From Flavobacterium ammonificans (GTDB lineage Bacteria; Bacteroidota; Bacteroidia; Flavobacteriales; Flavobacteriaceae), in NCBI RefSeq assembly GCF_020885975.1, contig NZ_AP025183.1, forward strand, positions 62,001 through 126,000: a stretch of DNA of 64,000 nt, written 5' to 3'. The notes below the pieces were generated by a model. The model saw only the letters and a list, made by a program, of their open reading frames with translations, had not been told where the DNA came from and did no database searches. Numbering within the stretch: position 1 is the stretch's first letter; the number at the start of each line of letters is the position of its first letter. The position numbers and the translations under genes are program-made. This document shows, in pieces, positions 26,271 to 35,533 of the stretch.

Positions 26271-27809
26271 TTATTGTATTTCATAAATTACTGGAGCAGT
26301 TCTTGGCAACATATAGCTACCAGCGCCTACTAATTTTGTTTTAATCTCAGAAATAGTAACTTGATCCCCTCTTCCAGCTTTAGCTAAAACAGCTTTACAT
26401 TGGGCATTCAATTTATTGCCAGGAACTACAACGGTTGGCTGTCCGGTAACTTTAAAATTAAATCCAACTACATCAAGCCCTACTTCAAAATCAAAATCAA
26501 CTAATTTAGCTCCTATTGTAGAAATCTCTAAACTTGATTTAGGTCCTTTTACTACACCCATTTCGCCTCTTATAGTTCCTACTGGACCCGGAATTCCTTT
26601 AATTCTAAAAGTCTTTTTGTCTGATACTGTAGAACCATCAGGTAATTTACCCGTAACATTAATTACAGCTTCATTTCCAGCGCCAGGATTCATAACATAT
26701 TTACCAGCCCCAACAGATCGTAACCCTGGACCACTCGCATTAACTTTATCTGCTGCAACTCCTGCAAACGAAATAGACATTGGATTGGAAACCCCTCTAT
26801 ACACTACATTCATTTTGTCAGCAGAAATAGTAGCTGAATTTGGACGAGGAACAACCACATACTTTCCTTCAAATGCCAAAGGAATAGTCTCCCCGTCTTG
26901 AACAAAAGTAAACTTACCATTGATTTTTTGCTCTCCAATACCTCCAGCAGTCATAGAAATAATAGCTTGGCCATTTTCTAGTTTACCCGGACCTTGAAAA
27001 GAAGTTGGTTTTGTATTAGCATCGTATTTACCTAATACTACTTTACCTGTAACTTTTTCACCTTGGTAATAAGCATTCTTATCCAAAATTACCAAAGCCG
27101 TAAAATTTTTCATTGACGAAGCTTCAACAGCCGCCTTACCTAATAAAATACTATAAATATCGGCTTCTGCTTTCTTAACATCATTTTGGAATGAAGTGAT
27201 CTTTGTTAAAGATGCAATAGCTGGAAATCCTTTAAAATGATAGTCTAAATATTTTTTGGTAGTGCCTTCACCATCAACTACATCAGCAGTAGTCAATTTT
27301 GAACTAATCTCATCTATAACGCCTTTGAGCTTACTATTGTTACCAGCAGCAGCTTTCATATCAGCAATATATTTAGTGAAACGTTCCACTATTTCATTGC
27401 CTTTAGTTGAATAGCCATCACCTTCAAACCATCCCTCATCAATAGCAGCACCTTTATCCATTGACTCATAAGGTAATTTACCCGTCTCTTCGTCAACTTC
27501 TACTCCGTCTAACGCATCTGCCTTTAAAGTGCCTAGATAGTCATAAAATTCTTTAGATATTGCCGCTACTTTGTTGGCATCCTCACTTGCTTGTGCAAAT
27601 CGTGTATCTTCTCCTGCTTTTTTATTTAAAGCCTGTAACATACTTGCATTCATTGATTCTGCACTTAAATTTGCAGCATCAAATTTTTCGTTCATCAATC
27701 CAAAAGCCGATAATACTTCTTTGGACATGTTTAAAGCTAACATTGCGATGAAAACCAGATACATCAGGTTTACCATCTTCTGTCTAGGACTTAATTTTCC
27801 TCCTGCCAT
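26271..27809 (-). CDS. gldM: Gliding motility / type IX secretion motor protein GldM
   Basis: 512 residues. A conserved cytoplasmic start (MAGGKLSPRQKMVNLMYLVF) runs into a single transmembrane helix (about 12-32), then a long periplasmic region of beta-rich domains ending PRTAPVIYEIQ. GldM (PorM) spans the periplasm and with GldL forms the proton-driven rotary motor that energises secretion and gliding. The glycine/proline-rich repeats around residues 220-400 match the known D2-D4 domain region. It lies between gldL and gldN in the standard order. Confidence 0.96.
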   Translation of the reverse strand: MAGGKLSPRQKMVNLMYLVFIAMLALNMSKEVLSAFGLMNEKFDAANLSAESMNASMLQALNKKAGEDTRFAQASEDANKVAAISKEFYDYLGTLKADALDGVEVDEETGKLPYESMDKGAAIDEGWFEGDGYSTKGNEIVERFTKYIADMKAAAGNNSKLKGVIDEISSKLTTADVVDGEGTTKKYLDYHFKGFPAIASLTKITSFQNDVKKAEADIYSILLGKAAVEASSMKNFTALVILDKNAYYQGEKVTGKVVLGKYDANTKPTSFQGPGKLENGQAIISMTAGGIGEQKINGKFTFVQDGETIPLAFEGKYVVVPRPNSATISADKMNVVYRGVSNPMSISFAGVAADKVNASGPGLRSVGAGKYVMNPGAGNEAVINVTGKLPDGSTVSDKKTFRIKGIPGPVGTIRGEMGVVKGPKSSLEISTIGAKLVDFDFEVGLDVVGFNFKVTGQPTVVVPGNKLNAQCKAVLAKAGRGDQVTISEIKTKLVGAGSYMLPRTAPVIYEIQ

Positions 27810-27859
27810 TGTATTTTAAATAATTAGTTAGTAAAGTAATTTAGTTTAAAAACCAATTA

Positions 27860-28495
27860 TTATCCTTTGTTACTCATTGCAGAAAGCATTCCACCATACA
27901 CTGCATTCAAAGAAGCAATATTTGCAGTCATAGATTGCATTTGTTGTTTCAACATGGCCGCATTTTCAGCGATATCTTTATTAGCTTCAGCATTTACCGA
28001 AGCACTTTCTAATTGTAATTTATACAAATTGTTTAAAGACTCCATTTGAGCTGCAGCTTTTGTCAATTCTTCACTATATTTTTTAGTAGAAGCCAAAGAA
28101 TCTACTGTTGGAGCAATTCCTTTTGCAGCCGACTCGAAATTTTTGATACTATTCCCTAAACTAGCCATTAATTCACCATCAATTTTAGCTTCTTTTAACA
28201 TCGTATCTAATTTTTGAGAAAGTAATCCATCTGCATCAGATGCGTCTTCCTTCTTCTTTGCTTTTGGTTTTGCTTCACCACCAGCTAATTCTGGATACAC
28301 TAAAGTCCAGTCTAATTCATCATCCACTTTATCAAATGCAGATAAGGCAAAAATAAAGGCCTCAGTTAAAAGTCCGACAATTAATAATTCACTAGCCCCA
28401 GTCCAGTGCTGTATTTTAAATAATGCTCCAACAATTACTACTGCCGCTCCCATACCGTAAGCGAAATTCATTACTTTTTTGTTAATTAGTGCCAT
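27860..28495 (-). CDS. gldL: Gliding motility / type IX secretion motor protein GldL
   Basis: 211 residues. Two N-terminal membrane helices (about 9-25 and 37-54: FAYGMGAAVVIVGALFKIQHW and LLIVGLLTEAFIFALSAF) are followed by a cytoplasmic coiled-coil-rich domain. A conserved Glu in the second helix (TEAFIF) is the residue implicated in proton coupling in the GldL family. With GldM it forms the inner-membrane motor. Its neighbours are gldK upstream and gldM downstream at 40-50 bp. Confidence 0.96.
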   Translation of the reverse strand: MALINKKVMNFAYGMGAAVVIVGALFKIQHWTGASELLIVGLLTEAFIFALSAFDKVDDELDWTLVYPELAGGEAKPKAKKKEDASDADGLLSQKLDTMLKEAKIDGELMASLGNSIKNFESAAKGIAPTVDSLASTKKYSEELTKAAAQMESLNNLYKLQLESASVNAEANKDIAENAAMLKQQMQSMTANIASLNAVYGGMLSAMSNKG

Positions 28496-28535
28496 TTTAT
28501 TCTTTTTAAGGGGATTATTTTAATTATTTTGGTTT

Positions 28536-29939
28536 TTATTTTTTAGCTTTTTTTGTTGAAATTTTCTGAGTTCCCATATAGTCTTGAACCGTTCTAAAAC
28601 CTATGTAACTTCTTGCAGAGTCAGCATATTCATAGTCTCTAGTAGAAACTTGTAACATATAAGCTACATCTTTCCAAGATCCTCCACGAACCACTTTTCT
28701 TTTGTTCTTATTATCTATAATGTTTGGACTCATTGTAGAAACATATTCATAAGCTCCAGAGTCATAAGCCGTAGCGGTCCATTCAGCAACATTCCCAGAC
28801 ATATTGTATAAATTGTAACCATTAGGATCAAATGACTTTGCTTCGACTGTATACAATGCATTATCTGCAGCATAATCTCCTCTGCTAGGTTTAAAATTAG
28901 CTAAGAAGCATCCTCTATCATTTTTGGTATAAGGTCCACCCCATGGATAGGAACCTGATTGCAAACCTCCTCTTGCAGCATATTCCCATTCTGCCTCAGA
29001 AGGTAATCTGAATTTATTAACAGTATCTCTACCTTTCTTTTTTGATTTAACGTAAGAATTTTTATATAAAGTTCTCCACTCACAAAAGGCAACTGCTTGA
29101 GAGTGCTTTACTCCAACCACTGGATAATCACCATAGGCCTTGTGCCAAAAATAGTCATTATGCATTGGTTCGTTGTAGGAGTAGGCAAAATCTTTAATCC
29201 AAACTGTAGTGTCTGGATATACTTTTACTTGTTCTGTCTTAACGAAGTCTTGCCTTTTGCCTCCTTTTGATTTTGCAGCAGCATGAATATCCAACCAAGA
29301 ATAACGAAATTTTAATTTATCAACATCGATTGTTCTAACACCATTAAATGATGCTTCTAATGGTAAATACATAGAATCCATAACCTCTGAATAATATTCA
29401 TCAGGATACTTCTTAGTGTCTTTAATTAATTTTGCTTTTTTATTTATTTTTCGTCCTGCATATTCATTATCTCCAGTTCCTAAACTATAATAATTATCAT
29501 ACATATATTTATCATAGGCATTCATTTTAGTTGGATCAGCATCGTTAAATGCGTAATCACTAATGCTACCAGAATTTTTACCTTTACCATTAGCACCCGC
29601 TTTTTGACCATTCAAATCAGCTAAAATAGCAAGACGCATGCGCATAGTTGAATCTTTTACCCATTCAACAAACTGACGGTATTCATTATTAGTAATCTCT
29701 GTTTCATCCATGTAAAACGAGGGCACGGTAACTGTTTTTGTAGGTGCATCTTCAACACCTGCAAGATCCTGATCAGACTTACCCATTATAAAGGAACCTC
29801 CAGGAACTAGTGACATTCCGTAAGGTTTTTCAGGATGCCATTTTGCACCTTTTGCTCCTACCAACTCACCTTTATCACCCGATTTTCCACAACCAACAAA
29901 TAGTGTTATAATTGCTATAAATGCAATGAAATTCTTCAT
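28536..29939 (-). CDS. gldK: Gliding motility / type IX secretion lipoprotein GldK
   Basis: 467 residues from the ATG at 29939, chosen because it gives a clean lipoprotein signal (MKNFIAFIAIITLFVGCG); an in-frame ATG 33 bp earlier would spoil the signal. The mature protein has a formylglycine-generating-enzyme-like (SUMF1) fold: GGSFIMGKSDQD, SFYMDETEITNNEYRQFVEW, FRLPSEAEWEYAARGG and VVRGGSW. GldK (PorK) forms the outer-membrane-associated ring with GldN and is not expected to be catalytic. First of gldKLMN; 108 bp separate it from the arginase-fold gene. Confidence 0.95.
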   Translation of the reverse strand: MKNFIAFIAIITLFVGCGKSGDKGELVGAKGAKWHPEKPYGMSLVPGGSFIMGKSDQDLAGVEDAPTKTVTVPSFYMDETEITNNEYRQFVEWVKDSTMRMRLAILADLNGQKAGANGKGKNSGSISDYAFNDADPTKMNAYDKYMYDNYYSLGTGDNEYAGRKINKKAKLIKDTKKYPDEYYSEVMDSMYLPLEASFNGVRTIDVDKLKFRYSWLDIHAAAKSKGGKRQDFVKTEQVKVYPDTTVWIKDFAYSYNEPMHNDYFWHKAYGDYPVVGVKHSQAVAFCEWRTLYKNSYVKSKKKGRDTVNKFRLPSEAEWEYAARGGLQSGSYPWGGPYTKNDRGCFLANFKPSRGDYAADNALYTVEAKSFDPNGYNLYNMSGNVAEWTATAYDSGAYEYVSTMSPNIIDNKNKRKVVRGGSWKDVAYMLQVSTRDYEYADSARSYIGFRTVQDYMGTQKISTKKAKK

Positions 29940-30047
29940 GTAAATTTGTCTTATGTTTTCTTTATTTTTCAATGTGTAAACCTATTTATAATTTTTGAAA
30001 AAAGCAATTTTTTTTATTTAGAAAGTAATTTACTACAATCCTGCTGT

Positions 30048-31199
30048 TTAAATTGTGTTTTTTCGTTGTGCTTTCCACCAGCGTTCTGGCAGCTCTTGAT
30101 CACATGCCATTAAATATTCTTCATGAGAACAGGGTAATAACGTATTTCGTTTTAATTTATTGTTACCATTCACTGTAAACGGAATTTCAATCCACCAGCG
30201 ATCTGTTTTATCACTTTTATAAAATACCAATTCCTCTTCTTCAATTGGTACAATATATTTTAAATAGTTTTCTCTACTCCCGAAAGGGTATTCATTGGAA
30301 CGATAATGATATCCTTCAATGAAATACCAAATAATTTGAGCAATTAAAACTGATTCTTGTTCAGTGTCATTATGATTAAATATGCCAAACGAGCTTACTT
30401 TATCACTAATTCCAGCGTATCTAGCCAAGGCACATATTTCTTTTCCGTTGAAACCGTTTGGGATAAATTGTTTGAAATTACCTGAATCGGATGACTTTAC
30501 GGAATTCATATCGATACTAACTAAATCTGCATCACGAAAAACAGGTTCTGCAATTGCAATATTATTTGACACTTCTCCTAATCGATACCCATCAAAAAAT
30601 AATTTCTCCACCAAATCAATTTCTTCCTGAGAATTATAATAGGTTTGGTAACCAATATTGCAATAGTTGAACAAGTTGTTGGGCTCTTCAATAATTATTT
30701 TTGTCAAATAAGAAGAAGACGTAATTGCATCGCTTTCTTTTCCGAAATCAAATTTGCTATCAACCGCGACTAAATTGACCATTTGCTCTAAATCGTCGTA
30801 GGCCCTGTAAAGTGCAAAGGTCAAATCTTGAGAGCCACCAATAACAATTGGAATTACTTTATTTTTAATTAATTGTGCCGCTACTTTTTTAAGTGCAAAA
30901 TAAGTATCTTGTATTGTGTTCCCAGCTTGAATATTTCCGAAATCAGCTATAGAAACATCCCAGTTCCCAGGATATAATTGATATAATTCATGGCGAACTG
31001 CTGTCAAATCAATGTCTTGTTTTCCAAAACTATTTCCTCTATTTTCTAGTACTCCTATTATACCAATTGATACTTTAGTCACTTCAGGAAAATCTTGGGA
31101 AGTATGCAAAACAATTTTGCTCCCCAATTGTTGAGAAGATAATTCGTTTCTAAAGGCGACAATTTCATTGTCTAAAGGAGATAGAAAATCAAATTCCAT
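30048..31199 (-). CDS. Arginase/formimidoylglutamase-fold protein with degenerate metal site
   Basis: A 383-residue ureohydrolase-fold protein. The three metal motifs are recognisable but altered. GGDH is GGSQD (residues 121-125, His to Gln124). DAHxD is DSKFD (147-151, His to Lys149). The DxD of the third motif is DMN (230-232, Asp to Asn). Three of six manganese ligands are therefore lost, so arginase-type hydrolysis is unlikely. About 80 extra C-terminal residues rich in aromatic residues follow the fold. It sits between topA (3-bp gap, clearly coupled) and gldK, and may have a structural or regulatory role; that is inference. Confidence 0.8.
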   Translation of the reverse strand: MEFDFLSPLDNEIVAFRNELSSQQLGSKIVLHTSQDFPEVTKVSIGIIGVLENRGNSFGKQDIDLTAVRHELYQLYPGNWDVSIADFGNIQAGNTIQDTYFALKKVAAQLIKNKVIPIVIGGSQDLTFALYRAYDDLEQMVNLVAVDSKFDFGKESDAITSSSYLTKIIIEEPNNLFNYCNIGYQTYYNSQEEIDLVEKLFFDGYRLGEVSNNIAIAEPVFRDADLVSIDMNSVKSSDSGNFKQFIPNGFNGKEICALARYAGISDKVSSFGIFNHNDTEQESVLIAQIIWYFIEGYHYRSNEYPFGSRENYLKYIVPIEEEELVFYKSDKTDRWWIEIPFTVNGNNKLKRNTLLPCSHEEYLMACDQELPERWWKAQRKNTI

Positions 31200-31202
31200 T
31201 TT

Positions 31203-33722
31203 TTACTTCTTTTTAGCAATCGGTTTTTTTGAAGCCGACGCTTTTTTTGCCGGTGCTTTTTTTGCTGCTACTTTCTTTGCAGGCGCTTTTTTGGCAATCA
31301 TTTCCTGAACTTCTTCCAATGTCAATTTACTTGCATCAACATCTTTACTCAATTCAATTTTGATTTTACCTTTAGTAATCACAGAGCGTCCCCAACGAGC
31401 TTTTTCAACTAAAATCCCTTCTTCGGTCCAATTGTGAAGTACTTTGTCAATATTTTTTTGTAATTTATCTTCAATCAATTCTTCGATATCAGCTTGAGAT
31501 AAGTTGTCAAAATTGTATTTCTTACTCACGTTAATAAAAAGACCATCCCATTTAATAAAAGCGCCAAAACGTCCAACACCTTTTTGCACACCTAAGCCTT
31601 TATAAGTAGCAATTGGAGCATCGGCTTGAGCTTTTTCATCAATCAATTCCTGAGCTCTTTCCATTGAAACATCTAATGGATCTTCGCCTTTTGGCAACGA
31701 AATGAAAGCAGAACCATGACGAACGTATGGTCCGTAGCGTCCATTACTCACTTCTACCTCTTCTCCTTTATACAAACCTAAATTTTTAGGTAATAAAAAT
31801 AAATTCAAGGCATCTTCTAAAGTAATGTTCCCAATATTTTGATCAATTTTTAAACTCGCAAATTTCTTGTCTTCGTCTTCAGCATCTCCAATTTGAGCCA
31901 TAGGTCCAAATTTTCCTAAACGAACAGAAACTGGTTTTCCTGTTGCAGGATCTGTACCCAAAATTCGTTCACCACTTTCTCTATCAGCATTCGCTTCTAC
32001 GTCTTTCACATTTGGGTGAAATTTATCGTAAAACTCTTGCATCATCTTTGCCCATTCAATATTACCTTCGGCAATTTCGTCAAAATCTTGCTCTACTTTT
32101 GCCGTAAAATTATAATCTAAAATAGCTCCGAAATTTTTCACCAAGAAATCAGTGACAATAGTTCCAATATCTGTTGGAACTAATTTTCCTTTATCAGAAC
32201 CTGTATTTTCTTTTAATACTTTCTCCACTACTTTACCAGCTTGCAAAGTTAGTTGAGTGTATTTTCTTTCTTGTCCTTCTAAATTTCCTTTTTCAACATA
32301 ATTTCTATTGATAATTGTAGAAATTGTTGGCGCGTAGGTTGAAGGACGACCAATTCCTAATTCTTCTAGTTTTTTAACCAAAGAAGCCTCCGTATATCTA
32401 GCTGCAGCTCTTGAATACCTTTCGGTAGCTGTAATATAATTATTCTGTAATCTTTCATTCACTTTTAGTGCTGGCAACATGCCTTCTTGTTCTTCATCAT
32501 CTTCGTCATTTCCTTCCAAATACACTTTCAAGAAACCTTCAAAAAGTAAAACTTCTCCAGAAGCCGTAAAGACTTCACTATGATTATTGGCTTCAATTTT
32601 AACATTGGTGCGTTCTAATTCGGCATCACTCATTTGCGAAGCTAAAGTTCGTTTCCAAATCAAATCATACAAACGCGCTTGATCCCTATCGATATTAACG
32701 GTGTGACGTGACATATCTGTTGGACGAATGGCTTCGTGGGCTTCTTGAGCACCTTTACTCTTATTAGCAAACGTACGTGGTTTTGAAAATTCTTTACCGT
32801 AAGACTTAATGATCTCAGCCTGTGCTGCGTCCATTGCATCTTTGGACAAGTTTACACTATCTGTTCTCATATAGGTAATTAACCCCGCCTCATACAAACG
32901 TTGCGCTAACTGCATCGTAATTCCAACTGGTAAATACAATTTACGAGCGGCTTCTTGTTGTAAAGTAGAAGTAGTAAATGGCGCAGTTGGTGATTTTTTT
33001 GTAGGCTTAGTTTCTAACTCACCTACTTTATAGGTGGAAGCACTGTTTTTTTGTAAAAAATCTTCTGCTTCTTTTTTGGTATTGAAATTTTTAGGCAACT
33101 TCGCCTTAACAATTTTTCCTGCTTCATTAGTAAACTCAGCAGTAACTGAATAACTGGCAACTGGTTTAAAGTTTTGTATCTCGCGTTCGCGTTCTACAAT
33201 CAAACGGACAGAAACAGATTGGACACGACCAGCTGAAAGACCTCCTTTTACTTTTCTCCACAAAACAGGCGATAATTCATACCCAACCAATCGGTCTAAA
33301 ACACGACGCGCTTGTTGTGCGTTTACTAAATTATAGTCGATTTCGCGAGGATTATCAATAGCTTTTAAAATAGCCGTCTTCGTGATTTCGTGAAAAACGA
33401 TACGTTTTGTTTTCTTTTTGTCTAATTTTAATTCTTCGGATAAGTGCCAAGAAATCGCTTCTCCCTCACGGTCCTCATCGGAAGCCAACCAAACCATTTC
33501 AGCATTTTTTGACAATGTTTTTAGTTTGCTAACCAATGCTTTTTTATCGGCAGAAACTTCGTATTTAGGTTTGAAACCATTTTCAACATCTACACCAATT
33601 TCTTTGGAAGGCAAGTCGGCAATATGACCATAACTTGACTCAACTTGATAGTCACTTCCTAGGAATTTTTCGATTGTTTTAGCCTTTGCAGGTGATTCCA
33701 CTATAACTAAATTCTTTGCCAT
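31203..33722 (-). CDS. topA: DNA topoisomerase I
   Basis: A type IA topoisomerase of 839 residues that relaxes negative supercoils. The Toprim domain starts VESPAKAKTIEKFLG and contains ASDEDREGEAISWHL with the metal-binding acidic residues. The active-site Tyr is in GLITYMRTDSVNLS (about 318). Instead of Cys4 zinc fingers, the C-terminus has Topo_C repeats (LGKFGPMAQIGD, GRYGPYVRHG, GVGRFGAFIKWDG, KARWGRSVITKGKI) and a Lys/Ala tail resembling histone-like DNA-binding tails. A TACTTTTG promoter lies 20 bp upstream. It leads the topA / arginase-fold / gld series. Confidence 0.96.
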   Translation of the reverse strand: MAKNLVIVESPAKAKTIEKFLGSDYQVESSYGHIADLPSKEIGVDVENGFKPKYEVSADKKALVSKLKTLSKNAEMVWLASDEDREGEAISWHLSEELKLDKKKTKRIVFHEITKTAILKAIDNPREIDYNLVNAQQARRVLDRLVGYELSPVLWRKVKGGLSAGRVQSVSVRLIVEREREIQNFKPVASYSVTAEFTNEAGKIVKAKLPKNFNTKKEAEDFLQKNSASTYKVGELETKPTKKSPTAPFTTSTLQQEAARKLYLPVGITMQLAQRLYEAGLITYMRTDSVNLSKDAMDAAQAEIIKSYGKEFSKPRTFANKSKGAQEAHEAIRPTDMSRHTVNIDRDQARLYDLIWKRTLASQMSDAELERTNVKIEANNHSEVFTASGEVLLFEGFLKVYLEGNDEDDEEQEGMLPALKVNERLQNNYITATERYSRAAARYTEASLVKKLEELGIGRPSTYAPTISTIINRNYVEKGNLEGQERKYTQLTLQAGKVVEKVLKENTGSDKGKLVPTDIGTIVTDFLVKNFGAILDYNFTAKVEQDFDEIAEGNIEWAKMMQEFYDKFHPNVKDVEANADRESGERILGTDPATGKPVSVRLGKFGPMAQIGDAEDEDKKFASLKIDQNIGNITLEDALNLFLLPKNLGLYKGEEVEVSNGRYGPYVRHGSAFISLPKGEDPLDVSMERAQELIDEKAQADAPIATYKGLGVQKGVGRFGAFIKWDGLFINVSKKYNFDNLSQADIEELIEDKLQKNIDKVLHNWTEEGILVEKARWGRSVITKGKIKIELSKDVDASKLTLEEVQEMIAKKAPAKKVAAKKAPAKKASASKKPIAKKK

Positions 33723-33742
33723 ATACCATTTGTTTGAAGGTG

Positions 33743-33750
33743 CAAAAGTA
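33743..33750 (-). promoter_or_regulatory. -7 promoter element for topA
   Basis: The plus strand CAAAAGTA gives TACTTTTG on the minus strand, 20 bp before the topA ATG. Confidence 0.5.
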
Positions 33751-33945
33751 TGGGATTTTTTTAAATTTTAAGTTTTTTAAATTTTAAATGTAAATTTTAC
33801 CGACTAAAAACGCATTTTAACGACAGTTCATTTATATAACTGGATTTGTTCTGAAATGACTATTTATTTCCGTACTTTTAAATTACTCCCAAAATTTCTC
33901 ATTTCAAAACGACCTCTAAAATACTGTTAAAACTAGACTGCCATC

Positions 33946-33977
33946 TTGTCATATTTCTTAAAATAGACGTATATTTG
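33946..33977 (+). promoter_or_regulatory. Promoter of miaB (-33 TTG, -7 TATATTTG)
   Basis: TTG at 33946-33948 and TATATTTG at 33970-33977, 21 bp apart. The -7 box ends 11 bp before the first ATG, so the leader is very short. Confidence 0.6.
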
Positions 33978-33988
33978 CACTTTGAAAA

Positions 33989-35440
33989 ATGAACATGGAA
34001 AAAGTAATTGTAGAAAGTAAACAAGGTGAAAGCCTCGTTTTAGAACAAAAAAAAGAGAATACTAAAAAACTTTTTATAGAAAGTTATGGTTGTGCTATGA
34101 ATTTCTCAGATAGTGAAATCGTAGCTTCAATTCTATCTGACAATGGTTTTAATACGACACAAATATTAGAAGAAGCTGACTTGGTATTAGTCAATACCTG
34201 TTCCATTCGCGACAAGGCTGAACAAACCATCCGCAAACGTTTAGAAAAATACAATGCTGTAAAACGAATTAATCCCAAAATGAAAGTGGGCGTTTTAGGC
34301 TGTATGGCCGAACGTTTGAAAAGTCAATTCTTAGAAGAAGAAAAAATAGTAGACTTAGTAGTTGGTCCTGATGCCTATAAAGATTTACCCAACTTGCTGG
34401 CCGAAGTCGAAGAAGGACGTGATGCTATCAATGTGATACTTTCTAAAGAAGAAACTTATGGAGATATTGCTCCAGTTCGTTTAATGAGCAATGGTATAAC
34501 GGCTTTGGTTTCCATCACCCGTGGTTGCGATAATATGTGTACGTTTTGCGTAGTCCCTTTCACTCGTGGTCGTGAACGCAGTCGTGAACCACAAAGTATA
34601 ATGAAAGAAATCCAAGACTTGTGGGATAACGGATTTAAAGAAATAACTCTTTTAGGACAAAATGTAGATAGCTATTTATGGTATGGTGGCGGATTGAAAA
34701 AAGATTTTGAAAACGCTAGCGAAATCCAAAAAGCTACAGCTATTAAGTTTGATCAATTATTAGAAAATGTTGCAGTTACTTTTCCTAAAATGCGCATCCG
34801 ATTTTCGACTTCTAATCCGCAAGATATGCATGAAGAAGTACTTCATGTTATTGCCAAATACCCAAACATCTGCAAACACATTCACCTACCTGTGCAATCT
34901 GGAAGCAATCGTATCTTAAAGGAAATGAACCGTTTGCATACACGTGAAGAATATATGACATTGATTGACAAAATCAGAACCATAATTCCGAATTGCTCTA
35001 TTTCTCAAGATATGATTGCTGGTTTTCCAACAGAAACCGAAGAAGATCATCAAGACACTTTGAGTTTAATGAAATATGTAAAATATAACTTTGGCTATAT
35101 GTATTCGTATTCGGAACGCCCAGGTACTTTGGCCGGACGCAAAATGGAAGATGATGTACCTGAAGAAACAAAAGCTAGACGCCTACAAGAAATTGTGGAC
35201 TTACAACAAAAGCACGCTTGGTTCCGATCTGAAGAATTCATCGGGCAAACTGTAGAAGTTTTGGTTGAAAAAGTGTCAAAAAAATCAAAAGAAGAATTTT
35301 CTGGACGTAATTCACAGAGTATTACGGTAGTTTTTCCAAAAGAAAATTACAAAATAGGGGATTTCGTGAATGTAAAAATCACATCTTGTACCAGCGGAAC
35401 TTTAAAAGGGGAAGCTGTTGGTTTAAGTGAAATGAATTAA
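33989..35440 (+). CDS. miaB: tRNA-2-methylthio-N6-dimethylallyladenosine synthase MiaB
   Basis: A radical-SAM methylthiotransferase that converts i6A37 to ms2i6A37 in tRNAs reading UNN codons. The N-terminal UPF0004 domain has its three cluster cysteines in ESYGCAMN, NTCSIRD and GVLGCMAER. The radical-SAM motif is RGCDNMCTFC (CxxxCxxC, about 175-184). A C-terminal TRAM domain (about 415-480) ends the 483-residue protein. Two ATGs (33989, 33995) are possible starts; the second has more room after the promoter. It precedes the sigma-54 activator gene by 93 bp that hold two palindromic repeats. Confidence 0.96.
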   Translation: MNMEKVIVESKQGESLVLEQKKENTKKLFIESYGCAMNFSDSEIVASILSDNGFNTTQILEEADLVLVNTCSIRDKAEQTIRKRLEKYNAVKRINPKMKVGVLGCMAERLKSQFLEEEKIVDLVVGPDAYKDLPNLLAEVEEGRDAINVILSKEETYGDIAPVRLMSNGITALVSITRGCDNMCTFCVVPFTRGRERSREPQSIMKEIQDLWDNGFKEITLLGQNVDSYLWYGGGLKKDFENASEIQKATAIKFDQLLENVAVTFPKMRIRFSTSNPQDMHEEVLHVIAKYPNICKHIHLPVQSGSNRILKEMNRLHTREEYMTLIDKIRTIIPNCSISQDMIAGFPTETEEDHQDTLSLMKYVKYNFGYMYSYSERPGTLAGRKMEDDVPEETKARRLQEIVDLQQKHAWFRSEEFIGQTVEVLVEKVSKKSKEEFSGRNSQSITVVFPKENYKIGDFVNVKITSCTSGTLKGEAVGLSEMN

Positions 35441-35473
35441 ATAAGGTTATAGAATAGTTTAAATAAATCTGTA

Positions 35474-35489
35474 TCCCGAAACTTTGGGA
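35474..35489. repeat. Palindrome TCCCGAAACTTTGGGA
   Basis: A 16-nt inverted repeat, extended by flanking CTGT and ACAG. It differs by one base from the palindrome inside the initiator-tRNA remnant (17157-17172), so it is a dispersed element. Confidence 0.65.
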
Positions 35490-35505
35490 CAGGGTTAACA
35501 AAAAG

Positions 35506-35530
35506 AGATTGCTTCGTGCCTCGCAATGAC
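35506..35530. repeat. GTCATTGCGAGG-type dispersed repeat
   Basis: The complement reads GTCATTGCGAGGCACGAAG followed by CAATCT. This matches the GTCATTGCGAGG-n-CGAAGCAATC motif that recurs between genes in many bacterial genomes. It ends 3 bp before the sigma-54 activator ATG. Confidence 0.7.
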
Positions 35531-35533
35531 ATT

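Noticed and set aside
26416..26901. 161-codon open frame antisense to gldM
   Set aside because: Shadow of a clear gldM; Pro/Ser/Thr-rich low-complexity translation.
33723..33988. Hidden small gene or RNA in the topA/miaB spacer
   Set aside because: AT-rich with stop codons in all frames; only two promoter elements could be recognised.
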